Numbered from the stretch's first letter, positions 38,932-48,736 are shown. The stretch: 64,000 nucleotides of DNA from Vogesella indigofera (GCF_028548395.1 NZ_JAQQLA010000004.1:62001-126000); one strand, 5' to 3'. A program made the numbers and translations. Notes: a model not told the origin generated them from the sequence alone.

Positions 38932-39180
38932 TCAGGCTGCCCGCAAGATCCCGATGATGTGCGCCAGCTCGGGATCATCCACTTCCGCCTTGCCGTTCAC
39001 GTAGTCCAGAAAGTCGTTATCGCCGAGATCCAGACATTTCTGGTACGCAAACAGCTCGGCCGTGGTGAGCTGCTCGAAACCGTTGGCGAGGAAACGCTCC
39101 AGCACCAGGTCGAGTTCAAGCAGGCCACGGCGCGAGCGCCAGCGGATCCGTTTCAGTTCGATCGGATCAAAATCGGTCAT
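38932..39180 (-). CDS. sdhE: Succinate dehydrogenase flavin-assembly factor SdhE
   Basis: 82 aa, DUF339 family. Helps attach FAD covalently to SdhA. The RGxxE motif is in RWRSRRGLLELDLVLERF. The five-helix bundle continues as LTTAELFAYQKCLDLGDNDFLDYV. The start overlaps the sdhB stop as ATGA, directly in the sdh operon. Confidence 0.95.
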   Translation of the reverse strand: MTDFDPIELKRIRWRSRRGLLELDLVLERFLANGFEQLTTAELFAYQKCLDLGDNDFLDYVNGKAEVDDPELAHIIGILRAA

Positions 39181-39881
39181 ACCGCACGCTTGACCATCAG
39201 GTCTTTGATCTTGCCGATGGCCTTGGTCGGGTTCAGACCCTTAGGACATACGTCAACACAGTTCATGATGGTGTGGCAGCGGAACAGACGGTACGGGTCT
39301 TCCAGGTTGTCCAGACGCTCGTTGGTCGCCAGGTCACGGGTATCGGCAATGAAGCGATACGCCGCCAGCAGACCGGCCGGGCCGACGAACTTGTCCGGGT
39401 TCCACCAGAACGACGGGCAGGATGTGGAACAGCAAGCGCACAGGATGCACTCGTACAGGCCGTCCAGCTCTTCGCGGTCTTCCGGCGACTGCAGACGCTC
39501 GCGCTCAGGCGGCGGCGTGTCGTTGATCACGTACGGCTTGATCGAGTGGTACTGCTTGAAGAACTGGGTCATGTCCACGATCAGGTCGCGGATGACCGGC
39601 AGGCCCGGCAGTGGACGCAGCTCGATCGGCTGTTTCAGGTCGGCGACGTTGGTCACGCAGGCGAGACCGTTCTTGCCGTTGATGTTCATCGCGTCGGAGC
39701 CGCAGATGCCCTCGCGGCAGGAGCGGCGGAACGACAGGGTGTCGTCCATCGCCTTGAGCTTGACGATCACGTCCAGCAGCTTCACGTCGGTCGGCGACAG
39801 CTCGACCTCGTAATCCTGCATGTAAGGCTTGGCATCCTTGTCCGGATCGTAGCGATAGATGGAAAAACGTGCTGTTTTCAT
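39177..39881 (-). CDS. sdhB: Succinate dehydrogenase iron-sulfur subunit
   Basis: 234 aa. Three clusters are visible. The [2Fe-2S] is bound by SCREGICGSDAMNINGKNGLACV. The [4Fe-4S] and [3Fe-4S] are bound by CILCACCSTSCPSFWW and CHTIMNCVDVCPKGLNP. It passes electrons from SdhA to ubiquinone. The start MKTARFSIYRYDPD is normal; the upstream open codons are excluded. Confidence 0.98.
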   Translation of the reverse strand: MKTARFSIYRYDPDKDAKPYMQDYEVELSPTDVKLLDVIVKLKAMDDTLSFRRSCREGICGSDAMNINGKNGLACVTNVADLKQPIELRPLPGLPVIRDLIVDMTQFFKQYHSIKPYVINDTPPPERERLQSPEDREELDGLYECILCACCSTSCPSFWWNPDKFVGPAGLLAAYRFIADTRDLATNERLDNLEDPYRLFRCHTIMNCVDVCPKGLNPTKAIGKIKDLMVKRAV

Positions 39882-39900
39882 ATAAGTCTCCGGCCGGCGC

Positions 39901-41667
39901 TTAGAAGGTACGCACTTTCGGTGCGATGTACTCAACCGACAGCGGCTTGGTGTGTACCGGCTTGTAGGTCAGACGACGATCTTCACCGTAGTACAGGGTG
40001 TGCTTCATCCAGACTTCGTCGTCGCGCTCCTGGAAGTCGGCGTGGGCGTGGGCGCCACGGGACTCTTTGCGCGCATCGGCGGAGATCAGGGTCGCCACGG
40101 CCACTTCGATCAGGTTTTCCAGTTCCAGCGCTTCCACGCGGGCGGTGTTGAACACCTTGGACTTGTCCTTGATCTGGGTGCGCTTCACGCGCTCGGCCAC
40201 TTCCTGGATTTCCTTGACGCCCAGCGCCAGGTTTTCCGAGTTGCGGAACACGGCGGCACGAGCCTGTACCGTGCGCTGCATTGCGGCACGTACGTCGGCG
40301 ACTTCTTCGCCGCCGGTCTGGTTGTCCAGACGCGCGATACGATCCAGCGAGATCTGGCCGGCGTTGGCTGGCAACGGCTTCCAGGTCGGCATTTCGTTCT
40401 TGATGAATTCGACCATGCTGTCACCGGCCGACTTGCCGAACACCACCAGATCGAGCAGGGAGTTGGTACCCAGACGGTTGGCACCGTGCACAGAGGCGCA
40501 CGCGCATTCGCCGGCGGCGTAGAAGCCGTTGACGCGGGCTTCCGGATTGTCGCCTTTCGGGATGACCACTTCGCCACGGTAGTTGGTCGGAATACCGCCC
40601 ATCATGTAGTGGCAGGTCGGGATCACCGGGATCGGTTCCTTGATCGGGTCGACACCGGCAAACTTGATGGCGATCTCGCGGATGCCAGGCAGACGCTGCT
40701 TGATGATGTCCGGACCAAGGTGGTCCAGTTTCAACAGAACGTGATCCTTGTTCGGGCCGCAACCACGGCCTTCCAGCACTTCCTGCTCCATCGAGCGGGC
40801 CACGAAGTCACGCGGGGCCAGGTCTTTCAGGTTCGGCGCGTAGCGTTCCATGAAACGCTCGCCGTTGCTGTTCAGCAGGATGCCACCTTCGCCACGCACG
40901 CCTTCGGTAATCAGCACGCCGGCGCCGGCCACGCCGGTCGGGTGGAACTGCCAGAATTCCATGTCTTCCAGCGGGATGCCGGCACGCACGCTCATGCCCA
41001 GGCCATCACCGGTGTTGATGAAGGCGTTGGTGGAGGCGGCGTAGATACGGCCGGCACCGCCGGTGGCGAACAGCACGCCCTTGGCGTGGAAGTTGTAAAC
41101 CTCGCCGGTTTCCATTTCCAGTGCGGTCACACCAATCACGTCACCGTCTTCGTCACGGATCAGGTCCAGTGCCATCCACTCAATGAAGAACTGAGTGTTG
41201 GCACGCACGTTACGCTGGTACAGGGTGTGCAGCATGGCGTGACCGGTACGGTCGGCCGCGGCACAGGCACGCTGCACTGGCGCTTCGCCTTCATTCTGGG
41301 TGTGGCCGCCGAATGGGCGCTGGTAAATCTTGCCGTTTTCCAGACGATCGAACGGCATGCCGAAGTGCTCAAGCTCGATCACGGCTTCAGGCGCCTTGCG
41401 GCACATGAATTCGATGGCGTCCTGGTCACCCAGCCAGTCCGAACCCTTCACGGTATCGAACATGTGCCATTCCCAGCGGTCTTCCTGCACGTTGCCCAGC
41501 GAGGCGGAGATACCACCTTGTGCGGCAACGGTGTGCGAACGGGTCGGGAATACTTTGGACAGTACGGCAGTTTTCAGGCCGGACTCGGACAGTTGCAAGG
41601 CAGCACGCAGACCTGCGCCACCGCCGCCAACAATTACTGCATCAAATCGACGAACGGGAATGGTCAT
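39901..41667 (-). CDS. sdhA: Succinate dehydrogenase flavoprotein subunit
   Basis: 588 aa. FAD site FDAVIVGGGGAGLRAALQLSE. The His that takes the covalent flavin is in TRSHTVAAQGGISASLGN. The active-site Arg/His region is in GVRGEGGILLNSNGERFMERY and HGANRLGTNSLLDLVVFG. The start is set at MTIPVRRFDAV, whose ATG shares one base with the sdhD stop (TAATG), showing tight coupling. Confidence 0.98.
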   Translation of the reverse strand: MTIPVRRFDAVIVGGGGAGLRAALQLSESGLKTAVLSKVFPTRSHTVAAQGGISASLGNVQEDRWEWHMFDTVKGSDWLGDQDAIEFMCRKAPEAVIELEHFGMPFDRLENGKIYQRPFGGHTQNEGEAPVQRACAAADRTGHAMLHTLYQRNVRANTQFFIEWMALDLIRDEDGDVIGVTALEMETGEVYNFHAKGVLFATGGAGRIYAASTNAFINTGDGLGMSVRAGIPLEDMEFWQFHPTGVAGAGVLITEGVRGEGGILLNSNGERFMERYAPNLKDLAPRDFVARSMEQEVLEGRGCGPNKDHVLLKLDHLGPDIIKQRLPGIREIAIKFAGVDPIKEPIPVIPTCHYMMGGIPTNYRGEVVIPKGDNPEARVNGFYAAGECACASVHGANRLGTNSLLDLVVFGKSAGDSMVEFIKNEMPTWKPLPANAGQISLDRIARLDNQTGGEEVADVRAAMQRTVQARAAVFRNSENLALGVKEIQEVAERVKRTQIKDKSKVFNTARVEALELENLIEVAVATLISADARKESRGAHAHADFQERDDEVWMKHTLYYGEDRRLTYKPVHTKPLSVEYIAPKVRTF

Positions 41668-42011
41668 TACAGCCCCCATACAACCTTAAGCGAATAAATA
41701 AAACAGGACACCAGCCAAACCGCAGTCAGGGTGTGCATGGTCAAACGCACGCCAACCGGTTTGATGTAGTCCATCCAGAGATCGCGAATGCCTACCCATG
41801 CATGCAGGAACAGCGCAATCAAGGTGGTCTGAGTCAGCACTTTTACCCAGGTCTGGCCGAACAGCAGCTTCCAGCCTTCATAGCCGGAAGGCATCGCCAG
41901 CAGGAACAGGATCAGCGCGGCGGTATACACCAGCATGATTACGGCCGTGGCACGCTGGACGATCCAGTCTTTCAGGCCGTAGTGAGCACCGACAACTTGA
42001 CGGTTTACCAT
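41667..42011 (-). CDS. sdhD: Succinate dehydrogenase membrane anchor SdhD
   Basis: 114 aa with three transmembrane helices (about 17-40, 55-75, 90-112). GAHYGLKDWIVQRATAVIMLVYT and LFLHAWVGIRDLWMDYIKP are typical; the His in LHAWVG is the heme b ligand candidate, and the DY pair the quinone site. The start overlaps the end of sdhC by 7 bp. Confidence 0.94.
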   Translation of the reverse strand: MVNRQVVGAHYGLKDWIVQRATAVIMLVYTAALILFLLAMPSGYEGWKLLFGQTWVKVLTQTTLIALFLHAWVGIRDLWMDYIKPVGVRLTMHTLTAVWLVSCFIYSLKVVWGL

Positions 42012-42379
42012 AGGATGCCTCCGATGATGGCGGTCAGGCTCAGGCTGACGGCCAGAACCATTTTCGCGGTAGCGCGGGCAGTTTGCAGCTCAAGTCCCTT
42101 GTGGATATCCAGCAGCAGGAAACGGATACCGGCGGCGACGTGGTGCAGGAAGCCCCACAGCAAGCCGATCAGGATCAATTTCACCAGGGGATGGGCGACA
42201 ACAGCACGGTAGCTGTCAAAGGCGTCGGCGGAACTGAGCGAACCGCTGAGGAGGTAAATCAGGAGTGGCAGGGAGAAAAACAGTGCCACACCGCTGATCC
42301 GGTGCAGGATCGAGACAATGCCCGGCACGGGCAGTCTGATCTTGCTCAGATCTAAGTGCTTTGGTCGTTGCTTCTGCAT
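42005..42379 (-). CDS. sdhC: Succinate dehydrogenase cytochrome b556 subunit
   Basis: 124 aa, three transmembrane helices. The signature RPKHLDLSKIRLPVPGIVSILHRISGVALFF contains the quinone-site Ser/Arg, and HHVAAGIRFLLLDIHKG contains the heme His. I chose MQKQRPKHL (42379) because AAGGAAG lies five bases upstream; an earlier ATG at 42400 lacks such a site. It is the first gene of the sdhCDAB-sdhE-gltA-sucAB-lpdA-sucCD run. Its promoter region holds two tandem ATGCTGCACG units (42487-42506). Confidence 0.95.
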   Translation of the reverse strand: MQKQRPKHLDLSKIRLPVPGIVSILHRISGVALFFSLPLLIYLLSGSLSSADAFDSYRAVVAHPLVKLILIGLLWGFLHHVAAGIRFLLLDIHKGLELQTARATAKMVLAVSLSLTAIIGGILW

Positions 42380-42600
42380 ATAGCTTCCTTGGATGTGCAT
42401 GAACCAAGTGGTTTTTTACGTTAGCGGCGGCCCGAAAACTGCCGTCGCCGTTAGGAGCCAGGGGCCACCCCTGATCCATCAAGATCATGCTGCACGATGC
42501 TGCACGTGCAACATAATCTGAAGATTCTACCAAATCTGCGCGTCGCTGCCGACCGGGCTATCCGAAATGCGACACATAGAACCGCGTTTGCGACACATCG

Positions 42601-43332
42601 TCATGCCGGCAAATGCTGCAGCGTCAACGCCAGCCTATCGGTCAGACACAAGCGCTGCCGCCACTCCACCGCCGCGCCGTTGACATCCACCGCCAGCCGC
42701 AGATGCGACAGCACCGGCGTGCCGGACACCATCGCCAGCAACTGCGCCTCGTCGCGTTCCAGCACCACCGCCCGCCACTGCTCGGTGGCCACCCGCAGGC
42801 GGACGCCGAAGTGCTGCTGCAGTACTGCCCACACCCCGGGCGACTGGCGCAGCCAGCGCGAATCCAGCGCCGGAAAACGCTCGGCCGACAACAGCACCTC
42901 GTCCAGCGCCACCGCCTGCCCGCGCAGCCGCCACAACAGGCGAATGCGGAACACCGGCGCCGCACGGCGCAAACCCAGCGCCGCCGACACATCGTCCGGC
43001 GCATTGCCGCGCGCGATACCGAGAAACTCGCGCTGCAGACGGTCCGGACTCTCCGACAACAGCCCCGGCGAGATCATCGACATCCCGGCCCAGTCATCGG
43101 CACCGGGCGCCACAAACGTGCCCTTGCCCTGCTGCCGGTACAGCACCCCGTCGGCCACCAGCTCGGTCAGCGCCTTGCGCACCGTGCCCTGGCTGACGGA
43201 CAGCTGTTCGGCAAGCTCCCACTCGCTGGGCAGCGACTCCGCCACCTGCCACTCCCCGTCGCACAGACGCTCCAGAATCTGCTGTCTTGCCTGTCTATAC
43301 AAAGGGATACGATTGAGACTCTTGCTGTTCAT
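42601..43332 (-). CDS. GntR-family regulator (HutC/FadR-like)
   Basis: 243 aa. Winged HTH: IPLYRQARQQILERLCDGEW, then LPSEWELAEQLSVSQGTVRKALTELVADGVLYRQQGKGTFV. The C-terminal UTRA effector domain follows (VFRIRLLWRLRGQAVALDEVLL and WRQRLCLTDRLALTLQHLP). It sits between sdhC and mdh and divergent from mdh, with a perfect palindrome in its promoter. Control of the surrounding TCA genes, with an organic acid as ligand, is inferred from context. Confidence 0.9.
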   Translation of the reverse strand: MNSKSLNRIPLYRQARQQILERLCDGEWQVAESLPSEWELAEQLSVSQGTVRKALTELVADGVLYRQQGKGTFVAPGADDWAGMSMISPGLLSESPDRLQREFLGIARGNAPDDVSAALGLRRAAPVFRIRLLWRLRGQAVALDEVLLSAERFPALDSRWLRQSPGVWAVLQQHFGVRLRVATEQWRAVVLERDEAQLLAMVSGTPVLSHLRLAVDVNGAAVEWRQRLCLTDRLALTLQHLPA

Positions 43333-43370
43333 GGACTTTTTAACACCAAACGCGATCAAGGTAAACACTA

Positions 43371-43384
43371 GTCTTATATAAGAC
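43371..43384. promoter_or_regulatory. Operator-like palindrome between gntR and mdh
   Basis: GTCTTATATAAGAC is a perfect 14-bp palindrome, followed by the half-site-like ATAAGAC. It lies 39 bp before the gntR start and 143 bp before mdh. Its shape fits a GntR/HutC operator. Confidence 0.6.
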
Positions 43385-43526
43385 ATAAGACAAAAAGTCA
43401 CGTCCTGATTGCACAGAGCGGTGCAAGGGCAGCACAAAGGCGGTGCAGCATGCTAAACTCGCTGAAACTGTTGCAAAGCAGCATCCAAAGAGCAGTCATT
43501 CCAAAGTTCTAAAGGAGAGTACATCG

Positions 43527-44507
43527 ATGAAAGCCCCCGTTCGCGTCGCCGTCACTGGTGCAGCCGGTCAGATTGGTTACAGCCTGTTGTTCCGCATTGC
43601 CAGTGGTGAAATGCTGGGCAAGGACCAGCCAGTCATCCTGCAACTGCTGGACCTGCCACAAGCCCAGACCGCCGTTAAAGGCGTGATGATGGAACTGGAA
43701 GACTGCGCGTTCCCGCTGCTGGCCGGCATGGTTGCGACCGACGACCCGGAAGTGGCTTTCAAGGATGTACAGGTTGCCCTGCTGGTTGGCGCCCGTCCAC
43801 GCAGCAAAGGCATGGAACGCAAGGACCTGCTGACCGCCAACGCTGAAATCTTCACCGTGCAGGGCGCCGCCCTGAACAAGGTGGCTGACCGCAACGTCAA
43901 GGTGCTGGTAGTCGGCAACCCGGCCAACACCAACGCCTACATCGCGATGAAGTCGGCACCGGACCTGAATCCGAAAAACTTCACCGCCATGTTGCGTCTG
44001 GACCACAACCGCGCACTGTCGCAACTTGCCGCCAAGACCGGCAAGCCGGTTGCTGCCATCGAGAAACTGGCCGTGTGGGGTAACCACTCGCCGACCATGT
44101 ACGCCGACTACCGCTTCGCCACCATCGATGGCCAGTCGGTAAAAGACATGATCAACGACCACGAATGGAACCGCGACGTGTTCCTGCCGACCGTGGGCAA
44201 GCGTGGCGCCGCCATCATCGAAGCACGCGGTCTGTCCTCGGCTGCCTCGGCCGCCAACGCTGCCATCGACCACATCCGCGACTGGGTACTGGGCACCAAC
44301 GGCAAGTGGGTTACCATGGGTATCCCTTCCGACGGTTCCTACGGCATCCCTAAAGACGTGATGTTCGGTTTCCCTGTGACTTGCGAAAACGGCGAGTACA
44401 AGATGGTCGAAGGCTTGGAAATCGATCAGTTCAGCCGTGACTGCATCAATGTCACCCTGAACGAACTGGAAGAAGAACGCGCCGGCGTTGCCCACCTGCT
44501 GGGTTGA
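43527..44507 (+). CDS. mdh: Malate dehydrogenase
   Basis: 326 aa NAD-dependent enzyme converting malate to oxaloacetate. The NAD loop is [25 protein letters not shown]; the substrate Arg residues are in [15 protein letters not shown] and [14 protein letters not shown]; the catalytic His is in [14 protein letters not shown]. It is of the type (cytosolic-MDH/chloroplast-like) seen in Neisseriales. AAAGGAGAG precedes the chosen ATG; the open frame upstream is not coding. A strong terminator follows. It completes the TCA gene set with the cluster on the other strand. Confidence 0.98.
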   Translation: MKAPVRVAVTGAAGQIGYSLLFRIASGEMLGKDQPVILQLLDLPQAQTAVKGVMMELEDCAFPLLAGMVATDDPEVAFKDVQVALLVGARPRSKGMERKDLLTANAEIFTVQGAALNKVADRNVKVLVVGNPANTNAYIAMKSAPDLNPKNFTAMLRLDHNRALSQLAAKTGKPVAAIEKLAVWGNHSPTMYADYRFATIDGQSVKDMINDHEWNRDVFLPTVGKRGAAIIEARGLSSAASAANAAIDHIRDWVLGTNGKWVTMGIPSDGSYGIPKDVMFGFPVTCENGEYKMVEGLEIDQFSRDCINVTLNELEEERAGVAHLLG

Positions 44508-44524
44508 TGACTGAGCGTTCCGGC

Positions 44525-44550
44525 AAAAGCGCACCGCAAGGTGCGCTTTT
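44525..44550 (+). terminator. Intrinsic terminator of mdh
   Basis: AAAAGCGCACC and GGTGCGCTTTT pair perfectly over GCAA and run into TTGTCTTT. Confidence 0.88.
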
Positions 44551-44610
44551 TGTCTTTACCGAATTACCGAATCACAACGCAATCCCGCTCTTTTTGGAGG
44601 TCGAAACACC

Positions 44611-45718
44611 ATGATTGAAGCCGAAGTACTCAATCAAATTCAGGCACAGATCGACGATCTGGCTACCCGCAACACTGATATCCGGGGGTATCTTTGACTA
44701 CGACGGTAAAAAAGACCGTCTGGAAGAAGTTTCCCGCCTGACCGAAGATCCCGATATCTGGAACGACCCCAAGAAGGCACAAGAACTGGGCCGTGAGCGC
44801 AAGCAGCTGGAAGACGTGGTACTGGTGATCGAAGGCATCGCCGCCACCCTCGCCGATTGCGCCGAACTGTTTGAAATGGGCCGCGCCGAAGGCGACGACG
44901 ACACCATCCTGGCGGTGAAGGCCGACCTGGACGAGGTCGAGGCCAAGCTGGCCAAGCTCGAATTCCGCCGCATGTTCCACGACCCGATGGACCCCAACCA
45001 CTGCTTCCTGGACATCCAGGCCGGCGCCGGCGGCACCGAGGCCCAGGACTGGGCCGGCATGCTGCTGCGCATGTACGTGCGCTACGCCGAACGCAAGGGC
45101 TTCAAGGTCGACATTCTGGAAGAGTCGGAAGGCGAAGTGGCCGGCATTTCCAGCGCCACCATCAAGATCGAGGGCGAGTACGCCTACGGCCTGCTGCGCA
45201 CCGAAGTCGGCGTCCATCGCCTGGTACGGGTATCGCCGTTCGACTCCAACGCCCGCCGCCACACCTCGTTCTGCTCCGTGTTCGTGTATCCGGAAGTGGA
45301 CGACAGCTTCGAGATCACCATCAACCCGGCCGACGTGCGCACCGATACCTACCGCGCCTCCGGTGCCGGCGGCCAGCACATCAACAAGACCGACTCGGCG
45401 GTGCGCCTGACGCACATCCCGACCAATATCGTGGTGCAGTGCCAGAACGACCGCTCGCAGCACCGCAACCGCGACGAAGCGTGGCAGATGCTGCGCGCCA
45501 AGCTGTACGAGCGCGAACTGAAAATGCGCAACGAAGCCAAGCAGTCGCTGGAAGACAGCAAGACGGACGTGGGCTGGGGCCACCAGATCCGCTCCTACGT
45601 ATTCGACCAGTCGCGCATCAAGGACCTGCGTACCAGCTATGAAGTTGGCAACATCAAGGGCGTGATGGACGGCGATCTGGACGGCTTTATCGAAGCCAGC
45701 CTGAAACAGGGCGTTTAA
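44611..45718 (+). CDS. prfB: Peptide chain release factor 2, with programmed +1 frameshift
   Basis: Recognises UGA and UAA stop codons. The gene starts at ATG 44611 and reads 28 codons to CTT TGA (44692-44697). Ribosomes slip +1 on CTTTGAC and go on from 44696 to 45718, giving about 368 aa. The Shine-Dalgarno-like CGGGGG lies just before the slip site. The SPF recognition motif is in [13 protein letters not shown] and the GGQ catalytic motif in [14 protein letters not shown]. Low RF2 favours slipping, so the protein controls its own synthesis. TTGGAGG precedes the start. Confidence 0.98.
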
Positions 45719-45727
45719 ACGATACCC

Positions 45728-45759
45728 AAGGTTGGCCGCACGCGATGCGGCCAACCTTT
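45728..45759 (+). repeat. Inverted pair of the dispersed repeat, terminator-like
   Basis: AAGGTTGGCCGCA and TGCGGCCAACCTTT, a 13-bp stem with a five-base loop followed by TTTTA, 10 bp after prfB. This copy has all the features of an intrinsic terminator. Confidence 0.85.
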
Positions 45760-45777
45760 TACATTGATGGAGATACC

Positions 45778-47295
45778 ATGTCGGAACACGAATCCAGCCA
45801 GCCGCAGCACGACGAAAACCACATCATGGCCGAGCGCCGTGACAAACTGAAAGCGCTGCGCGAAGCCGGCGTTGCCTTCCCCAACGACTTCAAGCGCGAA
45901 GACTTCAGCGGCGATCTGCACACCCGCTACAACGACAACAGCAAGGAAGAGCTGGAGCCGCTGAACGTGCAGGTTGCCGTTGCCGGCCGCATGATGCTCA
46001 AGCGCGTGATGGGCAAGGCCAGCTTCGCCACCATCCAGGACGTGACCGGCCAGATTCAGCTGTACATCAACGACCAGGGCGTCGGTCCGGAAGTCCACGC
46101 CGCGTTCAAGCACTGGGACATGGGCGACATCATCGCCGCGCGCGGCACCCTGTTCAAGACCAACAAGGGCGAGCTGTCGGTCAACGTCAGCGAGCTGCGC
46201 CTGCTGACCAAATCGCTGCGCCCGCTGCCGGACAAGTTCCACGGCATGACCGACCAGGAACAGAAATACCGTCAGCGCTACGTCGACCTGATCACCAGCG
46301 AACACAGCCGCAACACCTTCATCAAGCGCTCCAAGATCGTGCAGACCATCCGTGAAGTGATGGTCGCCCAGCACTATCTGGAAGTGGAAACCCCGATGAT
46401 GCACCCGATCCCGGGTGGCGCCACCGCCAAGCCGTTCGTGACCCACCACAACGCGCTGGACATGTCGCTGTACCTGCGCGTGGCCCCGGAGCTATACCTG
46501 AAGCGTCTGGTGGTCGGCGGCCTGGAACGCGTGTTCGAGATCAACCGCAACTTCCGCAACGAGGGGATGAGCACGCGCCACAACCCCGAGTTCACCATGA
46601 TCGAATTCTACGAGGCCTACAGCGACTACCAGCGCATGATGCAGATGACCGAGCACATCATCCGCCAGTGCGCCATCGCCGCCACCGGCCACACCACCGT
46701 GACCTACCACGGCAAGGAAGTGGACCTCGGCAAGCCGTTCGACCGCTTCACCATCGTTGGCGCCATCAAGCACTACAACCCGCAGTACACCGACGCGCAG
46801 CTGTTCGATGCCGAGTGGGTAGCCGCGGAGATCCAGCGCTTGGGCGGCAAACTGCCACCGGCACCGGGCCTGGGCAGCCTGCAGCTGACGCTGTTCGAAG
46901 AGTGTGCCGAAGGCCAGCTGTGGAACCCGACCTTCATCGTCGACTACCCGGTAGAAGTGTCGCCACTGGCGCGCGGCTCCGATGCCGACCAGTCGATCAC
47001 CGAGCGTTTCGAACTGTTCATCGTTGGCCGCGAACACGCCAACGGCTACTCCGAGTTGAACGATCCGGAAGACCAAGCCGCGCGCTTCCTGTCGCAGGTC
47101 GAGCAGAAGGACGCCGGCGACGACGAGGCAATGCACTACGACGCCGACTACATCCGTGCCATGGAATATGGTCTGCCACCGACCGGCGGCTGCGGTATCG
47201 GTATCGACCGTCTGGTGATGCTGCTGACCGACTCGCCTTCTATCCGCGATGTCATCCTGTTCCCGCAGATGCGCCTTGAGACACTTCCGCAGTAA
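45778..47295 (+). CDS. lysS: Lysyl-tRNA synthetase, class II
   Basis: 505 aa. The N-terminal OB-fold anticodon domain ([29 protein letters not shown]) is followed by the class II catalytic core. Motif 2 is [20 protein letters not shown] and motif 3 is [20 protein letters not shown]. The start [15 protein letters not shown] is normal for the family. It follows prfB, as in many proteobacteria. The mobile element begins right after its terminator. Confidence 0.98.
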   Translation: MSEHESSQPQHDENHIMAERRDKLKALREAGVAFPNDFKREDFSGDLHTRYNDNSKEELEPLNVQVAVAGRMMLKRVMGKASFATIQDVTGQIQLYINDQGVGPEVHAAFKHWDMGDIIAARGTLFKTNKGELSVNVSELRLLTKSLRPLPDKFHGMTDQEQKYRQRYVDLITSEHSRNTFIKRSKIVQTIREVMVAQHYLEVETPMMHPIPGGATAKPFVTHHNALDMSLYLRVAPELYLKRLVVGGLERVFEINRNFRNEGMSTRHNPEFTMIEFYEAYSDYQRMMQMTEHIIRQCAIAATGHTTVTYHGKEVDLGKPFDRFTIVGAIKHYNPQYTDAQLFDAEWVAAEIQRLGGKLPPAPGLGSLQLTLFEECAEGQLWNPTFIVDYPVEVSPLARGSDADQSITERFELFIVGREHANGYSELNDPEDQAARFLSQVEQKDAGDDEAMHYDADYIRAMEYGLPPTGGCGIGIDRLVMLLTDSPSIRDVILFPQMRLETLPQ

Positions 47296-47313
47296 TCCGA
47301 CATAATCCGCTAT

Positions 47314-47347
47314 AACCCGCATGGCTAAAGGCTTTGCGGGTTTTTTT
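47314..47347 (+). terminator. Intrinsic terminator of lysS
   Basis: AACCCGC and GCGGGTT form the stem around ATGGCTAAAGGCTTT, followed by seven T residues. Confidence 0.75.
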
Positions 47348-47350
47348 ATA

Positions 47351-47390
47351 TCCGGACAAGTCCGAGAAAATCCGCCAGAATCCGGCGTAA
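47351..47390 (+). repeat. Four TCCG units at exact 10-bp spacing
   Basis: TCCGGACAAG, TCCGAGAAAA, TCCGCCAGAA and TCCGGCGTAA follow one another head to tail. Before the terminator, ATCCG/ACCCG also recur at 10-bp steps (47293-47320). One unit per helical turn places them on one face of the DNA, beside the integrase gene. Confidence 0.7.
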
Positions 47391-47394
47391 AAGT

Positions 47395-47442
47395 GGGGTA
47401 CCAACTGGGGTATCTTTCTGTAGTAGAGTGTCGTGATACCCC
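47395..47442. other. Left-end integrase site candidates (GGGGTAYC)
   Basis: GGGGTACC (47395), GGGGTATC (47407) and the inverted GATACCCC (47435) lie just upstream of the integrase start. The same three-site pattern recurs at 56287-56349 at the right end of the element. Confidence 0.55.
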
Positions 47443-47461
47443 ACCCTCTACAGGAGAGGAC

Positions 47462-48736
47462 ATGCCCATTACCAAGCTACAGATCGACAAGGCCAAGCCT
47501 CGGGACGACGGAAAACCGCTCAAGCTATACGATGGACAAGGGCTGTATCTGTGGGTCTTGAAAACAGGCAGCAAAGTCTGGCGCTTCAAGTACACCTGGG
47601 ATGGCAAAGAGAAAATGCTGGCACTGGGTCGCTACCCCGACCTGACGCTGAAAGATGCCAGAGAGAAGCGGGACAGCACCCGCCGCCTGCTGGCAAAAGA
47701 CACCGACCCTAGCGCAAAGCGCAGAAACGACCGCATGGCACGGCTCAAAGCAGAGCGCGGCTCGTTTGAAATGGTGGCAAGAGAATGGCACCGGGTTAGT
47801 GCTGCAGAATGGACTGAACGCCATGCCGCATCGGTACTGAAAAGCCTGGACAGCTACCTGTTCCCGTCGCTGGGGCGCCGGCCGGTAAGCGAGATCACAC
47901 CGTTCGAACTTCTGGAGGTGCTACGCAAAGTAGAGGCCACCGGCAAGCTGGATACCGCCAAGCGATTGCGCGAACGCTGCAATAGCATTTTCCGGCTGGG
48001 CATCATCTCGGGCCTATGCACCTTTAACCCTGCAGCCGACCTCACTAAAGCATTGAAGGCACCGGTCAGCAAACCTAGGCCGGCACTGAGCAACGACGCG
48101 CTACCGGGCTTTCTAGCTATGTTGCACGATGCCCCACAAATGCTGCTGCAAACGCGATTGTTGTTTCAGGTACTCATGACCTGCTTCACACGGGTGGGGG
48201 AAACCGTCAGGGCCGAGTGGACCCACATTGACTTTGAAAACGGTATCTGGACTATTCCGCCCGAGAACCGCAAGTTGAAATCCAAGCTAAAAGCCATGGC
48301 TAACCCGCACCTGGTACCACTGCCGCGCCAGATCGTCGCTGTATTCCTGCAGCTGCGCCAGCATGCCCGGCCAAACAACCCGTATGTTTTCCCCAGCTTC
48401 CGCCGGCCACGTCAACACATGAACGAAGCCACGCCACTGAAAGCGCTGGAACGCATGGGCTACGGCGGCGCCAACAAGGAACATGGCCACATCGTTACTC
48501 ACGGTTTTCGCGCTACAGCATCTACCATCCTGAATGAGTCCGGATTCAACCCCGACGCCGTAGAGCGCCAGCTGGCCCACATCGATAAAAACACCGTCCG
48601 CGCGGCCTACAACCGTGCGCAATACATGCAAGAACGACGGGACATGATGCAGCACTGGGCTGACTACCTGGACAGCCGGCTGGAAGCAGCCATGCAGCAC
48701 GGCACAATGATGCCACCAGAGCACAACAGCAACTGA
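47462..48736 (+). CDS. P4-type tyrosine integrase
   Basis: 424 aa. The N-terminal DUF4102 arm-binding domain (MPITKLQIDKAKPRDDGKPL, then KLYDGQGLYLWVLKTGSKVWRFKY) is followed by the core-binding domain and the catalytic domain. Catalytic residues are Arg in MTCFTRVGETVRAEW, His-x-x-Arg in VTHGFRATASTILNE, and the nucleophile Tyr in VRAAYNRAQYMQERRDMM. It would integrate and excise the element that runs to about 56.4 kb. CAGGAGAGG precedes the ATG. The target seems to be the sequence after lysS; no tRNA gene is visible there. Confidence 0.93.
   Translation: MPITKLQIDKAKPRDDGKPLKLYDGQGLYLWVLKTGSKVWRFKYTWDGKEKMLALGRYPDLTLKDAREKRDSTRRLLAKDTDPSAKRRNDRMARLKAERGSFEMVAREWHRVSAAEWTERHAASVLKSLDSYLFPSLGRRPVSEITPFELLEVLRKVEATGKLDTAKRLRERCNSIFRLGIISGLCTFNPAADLTKALKAPVSKPRPALSNDALPGFLAMLHDAPQMLLQTRLLFQVLMTCFTRVGETVRAEWTHIDFENGIWTIPPENRKLKSKLKAMANPHLVPLPRQIVAVFLQLRQHARPNNPYVFPSFRRPRQHMNEATPLKALERMGYGGANKEHGHIVTHGFRATASTILNESGFNPDAVERQLAHIDKNTVRAAYNRAQYMQERRDMMQHWADYLDSRLEAAMQHGTMMPPEHNSN

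Noticed and set aside
43443..43526. Upstream in-frame start for mdh
   Set aside because: The extra 28 residues have no family similarity, while AAAGGAGAG precedes the standard [15 protein letters not shown] start.
47296..47460. A tRNA gene as target of the P4-type integrase
   Set aside because: No cloverleaf or 3' tRNA end was found between lysS and the integrase, nor at the right end.
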